Assembly (NCBI GenBank): GCA_035772405.1
Contig: JAYKKM010000144.1
Span: 1,956,501-2,020,500, forward strand
Reading direction: 5' to 3'
DNA: 64,000 bases
DNA from: Chrysogorgia sp. JL179-B06
Lineage: Eukaryota > Cnidaria > Anthozoa > Scleralcyonacea > Chrysogorgiidae
How positions within the stretch are numbered: the first letter of the stretch is position 1; each line of letters starts with the position of its first letter. Both the position numbers and the translations under genes were made by a program. Under the pieces are notes generated by a model, which was not told where the DNA came from, did no database searches, and saw only the letters and a list, made by a program, of their open reading frames with translations. This document shows positions 41,822-53,194 of this stretch, piece after piece.

Positions 41822-42557
41822 ACAAACGGACTAATTCGCGAAACAACCGGCCACCTGTTAGTATGCAAATTAGTTAATGTCGCTAACCAATCAAAAGAGC
41901 GCCGTTTCGCTCCCCATTTGGGCACTTGTTTGGATAAAATATTTGTTGTGGGCGCTGGTGTGGGTTGACCAATCAAAAGAGCGCCATTTGGATAAACATC
42001 ACCACTAGAGTCAAAATCTAGTGGGTTTTTTTCGCGCGTGAATTGAGACAACAGCAGAACGCGTCGGTTGTAGTTTGTTGAACAAAAATGCGAAAATGTT
42101 GAAACGACACTTTCTATTTTTTAACATGTGAGAGTGAGCTCGTACCACATTTTATTTTTTTAACACGCGAAAATGTTGAAATGACACTTTCTATTTTTTC
42201 CTAAATGTAATTTGTGAGAATTTTGAAACGACACTCTCTATTTTTTAAATGTGGCTGAAATGGTGTCAAATTTAGCGAGAGTTGCGATTTAGTATAAATT
42301 TGGTATTGTTTCGCTAGTCTCGCGTGTGTTTGACATCAATTTAGTAGAAAACGTGCGAAGGGTGTCTAGATTGACTAACGATCGCTGTAGTAGTATAGCA
42401 AGTAGGGCTGCGAGCTTATTCGACGTTAATCGTTAATATAAATACCAAAACATCACCAAATTTGTCGAGTCGCGACTTGGCAAAATTTGGTGATGTTTTG
42501 GTATTTATATTCACGGTTGAGGTCGATTGAGCTCGCAGCCCTACTTGCTATACTACT
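41822..42557. repeat. Polinton right terminal inverted repeat
   Basis: Complement of the left repeat, beginning right after the polymerase stop. Subterminal words TTGAAACGACACTYTCTATTT repeat three times (42,101-42,250). Here the TIR also contains a duplicated hairpin-like segment GACCAATCAAAAGAGCGCC (41,886 and 41,968) absent from the left side. Confidence 0.85.
42389..42557. repeat. 169-bp palindrome forming the right Polinton end
   Basis: AGTAGTATAGCAAGTAGGGC at 42,389 is the exact complement of the terminal 20 bases, and CCAAAACATCACCAAATTT mirrors around GAGTCGCGACTTGG. The terminus can therefore fold on itself. The equivalent left segment (23,222 to about 23,383) keeps the outer arm but its inner arm is degenerate. 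Confidence 0.9.
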
Positions 42558-42563
42558 TAATTG
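42558..42563. repeat. Target site duplication TAATTG, right
   Basis: Matches 23,216-23,221 exactly and fixes the element borders. Confidence 0.95.
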
Positions 42564-44216
42564 GGATGTTACAAGAAACTCGATCGTCTCTGGATAAATC
42601 AGGCTGCGACCGAGCCCAGTCAATAGGATCACCCGTAGCCGACGTATGTCATAAGGGAATTGAGGACTTGAGACAATGAAGAAGACTTCTTCCTTTGGGC
42701 AACTTTGCGGTGTTCCAATTATTTAAAATTGAATCGCCAATTCTCACTATTGTGCCGACTTTTCTTTTTGGATTATGACTGATTTTGACTTCTCTGTGAG
42801 CGCACTGTTCTGGTGATTGTTTTTGGTCATGGATAAGCGAACATTGAATCTGATTAGTATGATTTTCGCACTTTCTTATGTTAACGCCAGTAGTCCCTTG
42901 ACTCGCACCGCTAGTTAGTCGCCTTGTCGGAGAAACAGGAGTGCTTTCAATTGATTGCACCATTTGTAAATCTTTCCTCGTTGCGAGTTCTTTCTGTGCT
43001 CGAAGTTTCTTCTGTGCTTGAAATTCTTTCCGGGCTCGAAGTTCCTTCTGTTGAATTTCCTTCGATTGGTTAGGTGGGTTTTCTTTTAAATTATTGGTTG
43101 AGTGCACTTTTCCAGTGCCAACTGCCGTTACTTGATTAACCGCGCATTCATTATTGGTACCATCGCACGTATTAACATTATTAATATTGACGTTATGCAG
43201 ATCTTTTAAAACGGAAAATCTATTAGTGCATCTCTGGCTTTGATTGGAAGTATTGTTTGTTATTTTACTTTTGGGTAATTCCCGGCAGACTTTTCTAGAC
43301 GACAGACAAGCTTTTACCCAAGGATTTTCGTTCGAACTGCATTGTTCTCCTTCGTTTTTATTTGACGCGTTGTCTTGTGTGATTAGAGTAATTGCAAGCC
43401 TGAGAGAATCGTTTGTTTCTTCAATCTTAATGATTTTATTCTCCAGGGAATTGATAGTCTGATTTAGCTCATCGACTTCGGAGTTCCTCTCTCTTACAAC
43501 TAAGCAAAGGTCAGATTTCAGTTTTTTATTTTTCTCTTTCTCATTGCAGAGTTCACATATGAGCCGGGTTATTTCGCCGTTATCTTCTTCAGAGTTCAAA
43601 ACCTCGGCGCTTGTTATTGTATCGATTTTATTCTGCAAGATGACAATGTCAAGTTTAACTCCTTCAAGGTCAGCAGTTAAAATACCACAAGGGCAGTGAC
43701 AATCAGTCAACAGAGACGAAAAATTGTTTACGGGATCTGAAGTAACCCTGGCTGAAAGGCAACTTCGGCGTTGATGCTGATTCTGTATCTTCGCTATTAA
43801 CGTAATCCGGTGTACTGGGCGGCTCATCAAGTCGAACGAATGGCTTCGTACACGGCAAGCTATCTCTTGTCTGACAGATGACTATACATCTATCCCGTAC
43901 ATAGATGCCGTCCTTTCCTTGAAACAGCAAAGTATTTTTCTTCCCTTGGTACCATGTTAAACTCAACTCGACGTTTAAACCTGTAAACCTCTTTGAGCTC
44001 CCTCCAGGAGAAGACCATTTCCCTTGAAGGCCGATTGATTCGTTTATAACTTTCTTCAAAGAGGCAAAATCGTGAGTCCATTGCAGCCGTTTGCCATCAT
44101 AGACCATGTTAACAAGTTCTTTGCAGACATTATTGTTAAAAAAGGTTAAAAGTACAGGACTAGCCCGATAGTTCAAATTTTCAGAGGAGGCACTTGGCAC
44201 ACAACTGCTCATCGTG
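42564..44216 (-). pseudogene. 5' half of the split LINE: ORF1 with coiled coil and esterase-like start
   Basis: From 44,212 leftwards the minus strand encodes a domain with DGKRLQWTHDF and GLQGKWSSPGG. After a frameshift near 43,750 it encodes a long coiled coil (VVRERNSEVDELNQTINSLE), a polar linker and the beginning of an SGNH-type esterase (GTIVRIGDSILNNW). A TGA at 42,646-42,648 ends the frame, but the same frame reopens and runs up to the Polinton edge, continuing on the other side at 23,221. Together with 20,001-23,221 this restores one LINE of about 4.9 kb. Confidence 0.8.
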
Positions 44217-44235
44217 AATATATATATATATATAT

Positions 44236-45040
44236 TAGGCTGATGCGGTATATCGATATTTCGGTAATTACTGGTATTTTCAAAATACCGAATATTCGAT
44301 ATTCTAATTCTCAGATACCGGAAATATCGAAACTTTTGATATTATTCAGTTGTGTGTTACACCATTTTCGTAGAAAAACGTAAGCTGGTACAGCTTACGT
44401 TTTTCTACGAAAATGGTGTAACACACAACTGAATAATATCAAAAGTTTCGATATTTCCGGTATCTGAGAATTAGAATTAGAAAAATTGAAATTTGATACA
44501 TTTAATAGGTACTATTAAATGTATCAAATTTCAATTTTTTCTCACGTGCTGATGTAAAGCAAGATGCGAGATCTGTAAGAGAACGACAAATCGCAAGACA
44601 AACGATGTCTTCTCAACTGTCAAAATACTTTGAAATGGATTTGAATAATCTCACACCTTGGACTACGAAGTTGGAAAGCAAAGTGTCACTGTGTCAGAAT
44701 TTATACAGCTCAGTCCAGTCGACAGTTCCATAGTGCAATGCGACTCCGCAGCAAGCCCTACTGAAGCCTAACAAGGCGAACATATTGTTGTTTCTCGCAG
44801 AAAATTTATAATTATAAACTGAATTTTTAAAAAATTAGAAATAAAACATTTTAAATTTATCACCCTTAGACTTTTTCAGTCCATGGCCAGCATTGTGTGA
44901 ACGTGAGCGACTGCTATTTTAACATTTTGTGCTGTTTTGCGAAAATTTGATCTGTAAAAATACCGGTATATACTCGATATTACCGGTATTTTTTTTTCGG
45001 TATCGGTATTCGGTTTTTTTTTCAATACCGCATCAGCCTA
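44236..45040. mobile_element. hAT-like non-autonomous element
   Basis: TAGGCTGATGCGGTAT at the left mirrors ATACCGCATCAGCCTA at the right. Inside, a plus-strand frame near 44,590-44,810 gives ATPQQALLKPNKANILLFLAENL-type sequence (over about 23 codons), resembling the dimerisation tail of hAT transposases. Two palindromes lie in the left half, centred near 44,391 (arms of about 80 bp) and 44,513. Clear 8-bp duplications are not visible because the flank is TA-rich. Confidence 0.6.
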
Positions 45041-45105
45041 TTATTTATTAAATTGGTTATAGTTGGTTTTGGGTCGTATATATATATATATATATATAGT
45101 TCAAT

Positions 45106-45150
45106 CTACAGACACGTGTTTCGCTGTACCACAGCTCATCATGAGTGTAG
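45106..45150 (-). ncRNA. Hammerhead-like motif with disrupted core
   Basis: On the minus strand helix I (CTACA with TGTAG), helix II (GCTGT with ACAGC, loop GGT), GAAAC and a minimal stem III ending in GUC are all present. The CUGAUGA box has become CTCATGATGA, a three-base insertion, so cleavage is doubtful. It lies in a PLE-type terminal segment (45,086-45,340) between (TA)n runs. Confidence 0.45.
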
Positions 45151-45360
45151 CATGAGTGTAGCATGTACATCAGTGTAGTTTGGAACAATCTGGATGAGTC
45201 TGGCTGGACTATTATACACTTACGATCGTCATTGACAACCGCTTGTGGGATAGCACTGGCGATCAGAACATCCAGATAGCGTGAAGTGCGCATGGGGCCA
45301 GAGCGCTCAAACTGCCACAATGGTAGCGAGCGTTGCATATATATATATATATATATATAG

Positions 45361-45995
45361 AAAGGATTTGTGGTGAAGGAAAATTTCGAGTGTTGGAATA
45401 CATACATTTTAAGACCAAACCGGGACTACCAGTTGCGAAAAATGCAACTTAGCGGCCTTCCGGTAGGAATTGAACCCGCGACCCTGCGATTGCTAGTGCA
45501 GTGCTCTGACCACTGAGCTACGGAAGCCGTTGCCGAGAGCCTAGTCACGAGTTCTGTATATATGGTGGTAATGCCGGGATAAGATTCTGGGTATATTATA
45601 GGTAATATTTGGCATTTCACTCGATCAAACTACATGTTGAAAGGATTTGTGGTGAAGGAAAATTTCGAGTGTTGGAATACATACATTTTAAGACCAAACC
45701 GGGACCAGTTGCGAAAAATGCAACTTAGCGGCCTTCCGGTAGGAATTGAACCCGCGACCCTGCGATTGCTAGTGCAGTGCTCTGACCACTGAGCTACGGA
45801 AGCCGTTGCCGAGAGCCTAGTCACGAGTTCTGTATATATGGTGGTAATGCCGGGATAAGATTCTGGGTATATTATAGGTAATATTTGGCATTTCACTCGA
45901 TCAAACTACATGTTGAAAGGATTTGTGGTGAAGGAAAATTTCGAGTGTTGGAATACATACATTTTAAGACCAAACCGGGACCAGTTGCGAAAAAT
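45361..45995 (-). mobile_element. Tandemly duplicated tRNA-derived repeat
   Basis: Two nearly identical units (45,361-45,639 and 45,640-45,915) and a partial third contain the tRNA-Ala-like segment seen at 19,517, here on the minus strand with B box GGTTCAATTCC. They differ mainly by three bases (ACTACCAG against ACCAG). An inverted copy of one edge follows at 45,997-46,055. The recent tandem duplication suggests unequal exchange or template switching. The tRNA folds imperfectly and is probably not a working gene. Confidence 0.65.
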
Positions 45996-46051
45996 CCTTT
46001 CACACAAATCCTTTCAACATGTAGTTTGATCGAGTGAAATGCCAAATATTA

Positions 46052-46114
<63 letters not shown>

Positions 46115-46119
46115 ATATA

Positions 46120-46270
46120 ATAAAATTTAAAATGGATAAAAATCTGTTACTCGGAGTTTCACGCACGGAGGCGATCTTCAGACTGGTTTAGTCTGAAGAT
46201 GGCTTCCGTACGTGAAACACCGAGTAACAGTTTTTTATTCATTTTAACTTTTATTATATTATATTAACTT
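46120..46270. repeat. Fold-back element with hammerhead-like arms
   Basis: Arms CTGTTACTCGGAGTTTCACG and CGTGAAACACCGAGTAACAG are mirrored about 46,190. On the minus strand CTGAAGA, a CGC/GCG helix, GAAAC and GTA appear in hammerhead order, but the base of helix II is a U-U mismatch. Flanked by (TA)n on both sides. Confidence 0.45.
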
Positions 46271-46346
46271 ATGCTCTACGCACAAGCGTCTATAGAGCAC
46301 TCTGCTACTGAGTGAATCCTCGAATTCAGTTATATATATATATAAA

Positions 46347-46419
<73 letters not shown>

Positions 46420-46759
46420 GGAGAATAAAGACAGGACTACATGTTAACTCTACAAATCTGTTTCATGAGAACGCGTTCCAAACTATTTTGGGAAATTCCA
46501 AAGTAGGAATTTTCAGACGAAATTAGGGTAATTAGCTGGAAAATTATTTTGCGTATTTATAAAGGAAATATATATTGAATTTTGCAAACTATTTATCAAA
46601 ACAGACAGCGATTTGCACAAATCAATTATTTATTTAATTTTATGTCTTACAGGTAAAAAAGGTATTGTAATAGTTACATACACAATAGTTAAATATAATC
46701 TATGTAGAATTTCTGATTCCGAATCGACAGAGAAGCTTCCACAACGAGATGAATATAAT

Positions 46760-48049
46760 ATTAAAATGGAATCAGAATTTCTGATTCCGAATAAACAAAC
46801 CAGTTTGCACAAAGCGATGAAATCATATAATATTAAAGTGGTATCAGAATTTCTGATTCCGAATTAACAAACCAGTTTGCACAAAGCGATGAAATCATAT
46901 AATATTAAAGTGGTATCAGAATTTCTGATTCCGAATCAACAAACCAGTTTGCACAAAGCGATGAAATCATATAATATTAAAGTGGTATCAGAATTTCTTA
47001 TTGAGTCAACAAACCAGTTTGCACAAAGCGATGAAATCATATAATATTAAAGTGGATCAGAATTTCTGATTCCGAATTAACAAACCAGTTTGCACAAAGC
47101 GATGAAATCATATAATATTAAAGTGGAATCAGAATTTCTGATTCCGAATCAACAAACCAGTTTGCACAAAGCGATGAAATCATATAATATTAAAGTGGTA
47201 TCAGAATTTCTGATTGAGTCAACAAACCAGTTTGCACAAAGCGATGAAATCATATAATATTAAAGTGGATCAGAATTTCTGATTCCGAATTAACAAACCA
47301 GTTTGCACAAAGCGATGAAATCATATAATATTAAAGTGGAATCAGAATTTCTGATTCCGAATCAACAAACCAGTTTGCACAAAGCGATGAAATCATATAA
47401 TATTAAAGTGGTATCAGAATTTCTGATTGAGTCAACAAACCAGTTTGCACAAAGCGATGAAATCATATAATATTAAAGTGGATCAGAATTTCTGATTCCG
47501 AATTAACAAACCAGTTTGCACAAAGCGATGAAATCATATAATATTAAAGTGGATCAGAATTTCTGATTCCGAATTGACAAACCAGTTTGCACAAAGCGAT
47601 GAAATCATATAATATTAAAGTGGATCAGAATTTCTGATTCCGAATCAACAAACTAGTTTGCACAAAGCGATGAAATCATATAATATTAAAGTGGAATCAG
47701 AATTTCTGATTCCGAATCAACAAACCGGTTTGCACAAAGCGATGAAATCATATAATATTAAAGTGGAATCAGAATTTCTGATTCCGAATCAACAAACCAG
47801 TTTGCACAAAGTGATTAAACCATATAATATTAAAGTGGTATCAGAATTTCTGATTCCGAATTGACAAACCAGTTTGCACAAAGCGATGAAATCATATAAT
47901 ATTAAAGTGGAATCAGAATTTCTGATTACGAATCAACAAACCAGTTTGCACAAAGCGATGAAATCATATAATAATAAAGTGGTATCAGAATTTCTGATTC
48001 CGAATCAACAAACCAGTTTGCACAAAGTGATTAAACCATATAATATTAA
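46760..48049. repeat. Minisatellite 1: 67-72-bp unit, 18 copies
   Basis: The unit includes AAACCAGTTTGCACAAAGCG, ATCATATAATATTAAAGTGG and the palindromic core TCAGAATTTCTGATTCC. Variants differ by small deletions in the core (TGATTGAGTC replacing TGATTCCGAATC) that recur in a higher-order pattern. Some units read through as protein by chance. Confidence 0.95.
48046..48049. repeat. TTAA target duplication, left
   Basis: Paired with TTAA at 54,719-54,722. TTAA is the known Kolobok target. Confidence 0.8.
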
Positions 48050-48345
48050 AGTGCCTATATCACCTCCAGGGTTATTACGTACTTATACTAATTGGAACAT
48101 TTTAAGAAGATTTGTAGTACATCTTTTCAGGCTAAAATTTCATCCTCATGGACTTTTTTGCTGTCAAAGTCGGCAATTTTCGCGTCGGCCGGGGAACAAA
48201 AAAAATGGGTTCTAGTTAGGGAAGTGACGTCAAAGGAGGAACCGGCTTTTAGATCGAAACAGTGTCTGTATAGTGAAAAATATACGGTAGCTCTCGTTTC
48301 GTTAGCTTTAAGCGGATTATTTTGTGAAAAATTGTATTGAAAGTG

Positions 48346-51300
48346 ATGCCAAAAAGGTGCGTGGTGTTTGGCTGTTCAAATGGGTCCAATGTTTATGACG
48401 GTATAGCGTTGCATACTATCCCATTCGCCAACGATGAGCGACCAGAGGCGAAGAAACGAAGGAAAGCTTGGGTCAACTTCGTCAAAAATAAAAGGATGAA
48501 CTGGACGGCATCATCTGGATCTGTGATATGTTCAAAGCATTTTGAACCGGAAGATTTTTTCAGACGATTCTCTGGACTAAATGATGAAGAGAAACCGATA
48601 CTACCTCGGCTAAAAACGGACGACGTTGGGGTTTGTGTTTGCCCGTCCATCTTATCTGCGAATAAAGAGACAAAAACATCGCCTTCCGCAAGAGATCGCC
48701 GTCGTATGGTAAGCATATGTTACAGTTCTCTCTCACTTGACGTCTGAAAATATATTTTGTTTGTTTATTAGCAATATAATATTTTCTTTTTGAGGTTTTC
48801 AATGCGATATATGGTGAGACATCCTCAGCTACCACAGCTGCTAGTGTTGAGAAGACTGATGTCGGTACATCTTCAGAGTCGCTGACGTTCGAACTGGAAG
48901 AGACGAATATTGAATCGGAGTATTCTGAGCCAACCGAATCAGAATATCTACCATCATATGACGAGGTAAAGACAATAGAATCGTGACTAGTATCGTACAT
49001 GACGTCTTGATGAACGTTGTGCAACTGACAAGATTATAAGTTCCATTTTAATATAATATTTATACTCACATGCTGTGATCTATTTTAATGTGTTTATACT
49101 TTCTCTATTAAAAGACTATGGAAGTCACCATTCCCCCTGTGGCTGGTGTTTATGTAAAAGATGCTTGGACACAAACCTCATTAACCAAATGCCACAATTG
49201 CACCAAATTGTCTTCTAATCTGATAGCAACTAAAAAAAGGATGCTTTACTACAAGTCATGTTTGGAACATGGTAAGACATTGCAATACACTCTTTCACTC
49301 ATTGTATACAAATAATTATATCACATAAAATATATATTATATAGATGGTGCCACCTTACCAATACCAGGAGAAAATGATGATGGTGGAAGTGATTTCAGT
49401 GATGATGATGATGACAGAGATGATTCTAATAATTTGGGTGATGATGGTAATCATTTTGGCGATGATGCTAATAATTATAGCGATGATGGTAATTTACTGT
49501 GGCAGTTTTCTTCTGATATCGAGGAAGAGCCCCAATTTGAAGAGAATTCTCCAAGTGAAAATGAATCAGATGAAGAAAGTAACCATAGTGGTAAAAGGTA
49601 CTATATATATGTAGAATTTTTAAGAGGGGTACAATTTTACCAAAAAAAATTATATATAAAACATAATTGAATTTTACCTCTAAATTTTCTAAATTAACAA
49701 CTAATAACTGGTAGGCATTATAGTTTGGGGAAGTATTATTATTATAATAAATATCATGTCTGACAAGGTTGTGTCCCAATTTACTAATGAGTAATCAATT
49801 TGAGATACCTGTATGCAGATTAGCTAATTCTTTCCCAAAGCCTTGAGCACGAGAGTTGATCAGAGCCTTATAAACTCTCATTGACTCTTGTCAAAGTCAA
49901 TGAATGAGAGTTATAAAGTAAAGTATATTCTCTTTTATTAGAGTCTTCACTGGGGATGAAAATCTCCGTACTCAGCCAAAATTTGTGGTTTTTTTGTCAC
50001 AACTTTTGATATTGTTCAATGTATGTTCAAATTGTAAAATGCCACATCCATTGGTTGAAGTGAAGCAGTTTGGAACAATGGCATATGTTACAACAACATG
50101 TCACAATGAGAGATGCAAGAAACCACAAAATATATGGAAAAGTCAACCAACAATGCCTGGTACTATGATTCCAGCTGGAAACTTTCTACTTTCCTTTGCG
50201 ATACTTGTTGCTGGTGGCTCAGCAAGCAAAGTTATAAAGATATTTGAGACCATGGGATTGGCTTGCATTTCTTTGTCCACCTTTTTTCGCCATCAACGAG
50301 TATGTTATGATTTTGTATACCTGTATACTGTAATAATTTTGAGAAATTTTAGGAATGATTATAATATTAATTGGTGTGCATATCATGCAAGAAAATATTT
50401 TATTGTTATTTTCTAGACTAGGTTATTCCCGACAATTTACCTTCACTGGCAGAATTATCAAAAATCAATCATTACAGAACTGGAAACCCTTGATGAAGTT
50501 GTTGTAGCAGGAGATGGTCGGCACGACAGTATGGGGCATAGTGCAAAATATGGTGCATACACCATGTTCTGTTGTAACAGGCCAATAATAATGGATTTTA
50601 CCCTTGTCCAGGTTAGTATCTTACTATTCTCAACGGTGGCATGTTGGCCTTTGTTCGTCAGGGGAGGCCAACAGTGCATTTGGCACCGCCGCACCCTCTC
50701 CCCAGCTCTCCATGTTTAGTTATACAGCTCTGAATTTACTAAAAAGTATCAATATGAAATCTAGAACCTAGAGGTCAAATTTTACGCAAAAACAAAGAAC
50801 CAAAATATCATAAATTACAGTGATTTTCATGTTATCTTATAATATAACAAGACTAAAACTCTATTTATCAAGCATTTCTATAAAGCGTAAGATAGAAAAT
50901 ATTGTTGCAAATCATCTCAGTGTATAACAGCAGAAAAGTTACTGAAAGGCACCAAAAATAACCTGCTTAGCTCATTTGCATGAAGCCACAAATTCCTTTG
51001 CTATCTTGTGATGATAGACATTATCGCATTTAGTTTGGTATTGTGACAAAACTCTGACTAAATGTACGTTTACACAGTACGATTAATCGGCCCGATTTCT
51101 GGTTTAAATGCATGTTAAGTAATGAGAGACAGGAAGACGCCAAGGCAAATGAGCCCACGGGACACTCCGCTGACTGTTTCTCCACTTAACATCCAGCTAA
51201 ACCAGAAATAGGCCCGATTAATCGTAGTGTGTAAACGTAGCTTAACACTTTAATAACATAATTAATAAAAAAAACTCTCAGGTGGTTTTGTTGGGTTTTA

Positions 51301-53129
51301 CTAAAACCTGGGCGTTCTTTGTCAGCGCCCGCGAGCAATCGTATTCTGGACAATCCTTTTATTATTATTAAGGGTTAGAAAACCCGTTAGGCGGCGGGTT
51401 AGGATCTTTTGTTGTGTTGGGTTTACCATAAGGATACTAGAAAAGATCGTCCAGAATGCGGGCGCTGACAAAGAACGCCCGAGATGTAGTAAGACCGGTT
51501 TTGTTGGTTTCACTATGAATGAAAGCTTACCACTTTTTTCCTTTGAATTTATTTTATGCTTTTAGAGAAATGAGGCTGGAAATAGCCCAGCAATGGAATA
51601 CTTGGCATTTAAAAGATGCCTGGACAACATAAATTCTAGCGGCATTAATATGAAAACATTCGTCTCTGACAGACACACATCAATAAGGAAGCACATGAGG
51701 GAACAGCTTCCAACTGTCACCCACTATTTTGACCTTTGGCATTTAAAGAAAAGTAAGACAATGCAGTACAGGTATTTCGACATCCATATTAAGTGATTGT
51801 TTGGTAATTTAGTCAATTCGATTTGTAATCCATTTAGAAGTCCACAAGGTATTAACCAAGATTTCGAAAGAGAAAGATTGTGAATCGCTCAAACCCTGGA
51901 TTAAGTCTTGCATTAACCATCTTTACTGGAGTGCAACCTCAACCAATGATGGCAATGGTGAGGTTATTTGGGCAAAATTTGAGTCGTTCTTTGCACACAT
52001 TGTGAACCTCCATACAGATCTTCCTAACCCCATTTTCAACAAATGTGCACATGATGAAGAGATAACAGACAGGACTTGGTTTAAAAAAGGTAATTAATAC
52101 TACTGTAATTATCTTCCCCAATTTGTGCTAATAAAGGCAATAATAACTACCTGTACCATACACTTTTACATTTTGTTAGACACTACCGTTCATGATAAAT
52201 TGTGTATTGCTCTCAACAACAAAAGGATCAAGAATGGTATCTCCCAGGCATCCCCCCTGTCTCAAACCAGCTGTTTAGAGGGATTTCATTCAGTTCTTAA
52301 TCACTTTGCACCGAAAATGATAGCATATTCATTTCAAGGGATGTATTGCAGGTTTGTTTAAGTATTTCCATTAAGTACACAAGTGTTCAGTTTGATGGTA
52401 AATAATTGTAAATTAATACTTAAGCACTTCTTTGTTATTAGGCACATTCTAGCAGCAGTGCACTTTAACTACAATTTGTACAGGGAGGTAAAGAAAACTT
52501 CAACTGGAGAAAACCAAGTGAAAGTTGTGTACCCAAAATTTAAAAATGGAGAAGCCACAGTGAGGGAGATCAGAGTGGAGCCAAATTTTGGTAAGCTATT
52601 TATAATAAACTGAGCAATACTTAATATTACAATATGTTGAGATAAATATTACAATTTAACTTTATATATCAATGATTTTGTACTTATAGACTATGTTGAC
52701 GAAATTTATAAAGTATTTATAGCTTCAGATGATAAAGCTCTTGAGGACGCCAATAAGATCCTGGCAGAGATGACACCGGCACCAATGGACACAATGCTTG
52801 AAAAACAACCGAAGGACGAAGCAATAGCAAAAATGAAAGAACGGGCAGGATTAGTGAATGTTGATGTTCCTGCCACTGCACAAGGTGCTGTAGAAAGATT
52901 TTTCTAACAAGTGACATCTTAAAATATTTTTGACTGAAAAGTTTGTGATTTTTATAATACAAGAACTGTAACTAACAACAACACAATTTTTACATATTAT
53001 ATAGTTCCCGAGGTCGAGCTGATACCAGTACAAGCTTCTACAAGAGCCAAACCTCGCTGCAGAGAATGTGGAAATCCTATGAAAGGGCATAAGGACGTTA
53101 TTGACTGTATACGAAACCAACAATTATAG
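48346..53129 (+). CDS. Kolobok transposase with THAP domain, 12 exons, 855 aa
   Basis: Exons by consensus GT/AG and frame: 48346-48708, 48795-48965, 49115-49271, 49345-49590, 49944-50299, 50417-50611, 51566-51752, 51838-52089, 52180-52351, 52442-52590, 52690-52884, 53005-53129. Total 2,568 nt, in frame. Exon 1 is a THAP zinc finger (CVVFGC, ICSKHFEPEDF). Exon 4 is a long acidic linker. The catalytic core has Asp in AGDGRHDSMGH, Asp in VSDRHTSIRKH and Glu in CLEGFHSVLN. The last exon has a CRECGNPMKGH zinc knuckle. No stop or frameshift is seen, so the enzyme may be active on TTAA targets. Confidence 0.88.
51066..51238. mobile_element. MITE in transposase intron 6
   Basis: ACGTTTACACAGTACGATTA mirrors TAATCGTAGTGTGTAAACGT, with further arms GGCCCGATTTCTGGTTTA. 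About 173 bp, non-coding. Confidence 0.8.
51309..51480. repeat. Fold-back element in transposase intron 6
   Basis: GGGCGTTCTTTGTCAGCGCC is mirrored by GGCGCTGACAAAGAACGCCC, with inner arms ATTCTGGAC/GTCCAGAAT. A short stretch in its centre (GGCGGGTTAGGATCTTT) recurs at 55,328. Confidence 0.8.
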
Positions 53130-53194
53130 TTAGAAGCTAACACTAGAAAAGTTCATTTTATTTTGTTGGCATGTATTGTAGTTGAATTGCAACC

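Larger units (their letters stand above)
23222..42557. mobile_element. Polinton (Maverick/adintovirus-like element), 19,336 bp
   Basis: The element starts AGTAGTATAG, ends CTATACTACT, is flanked by TAATTG duplications and has inverted terminal regions of 0.6-0.7 kb. It encodes the Polinton hallmark set: protein-primed PolB, rve integrase, FtsK/HerA-type packaging ATPase, a capsid candidate and penton candidates. Thymidine kinase, a BRO-N fusion and a fibre-like gene are added. All frames are open and closely packed. The element sits inside a LINE. I do not recognise the adenain-type cysteine protease usual in Polintons. Confidence 0.95.

Noticed and set aside
46613..48215. Repetitive ORFs reading through minisatellite 1
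   Set aside because: The unit length is near a multiple of three in some stretches; frames break whenever the unit length changes.
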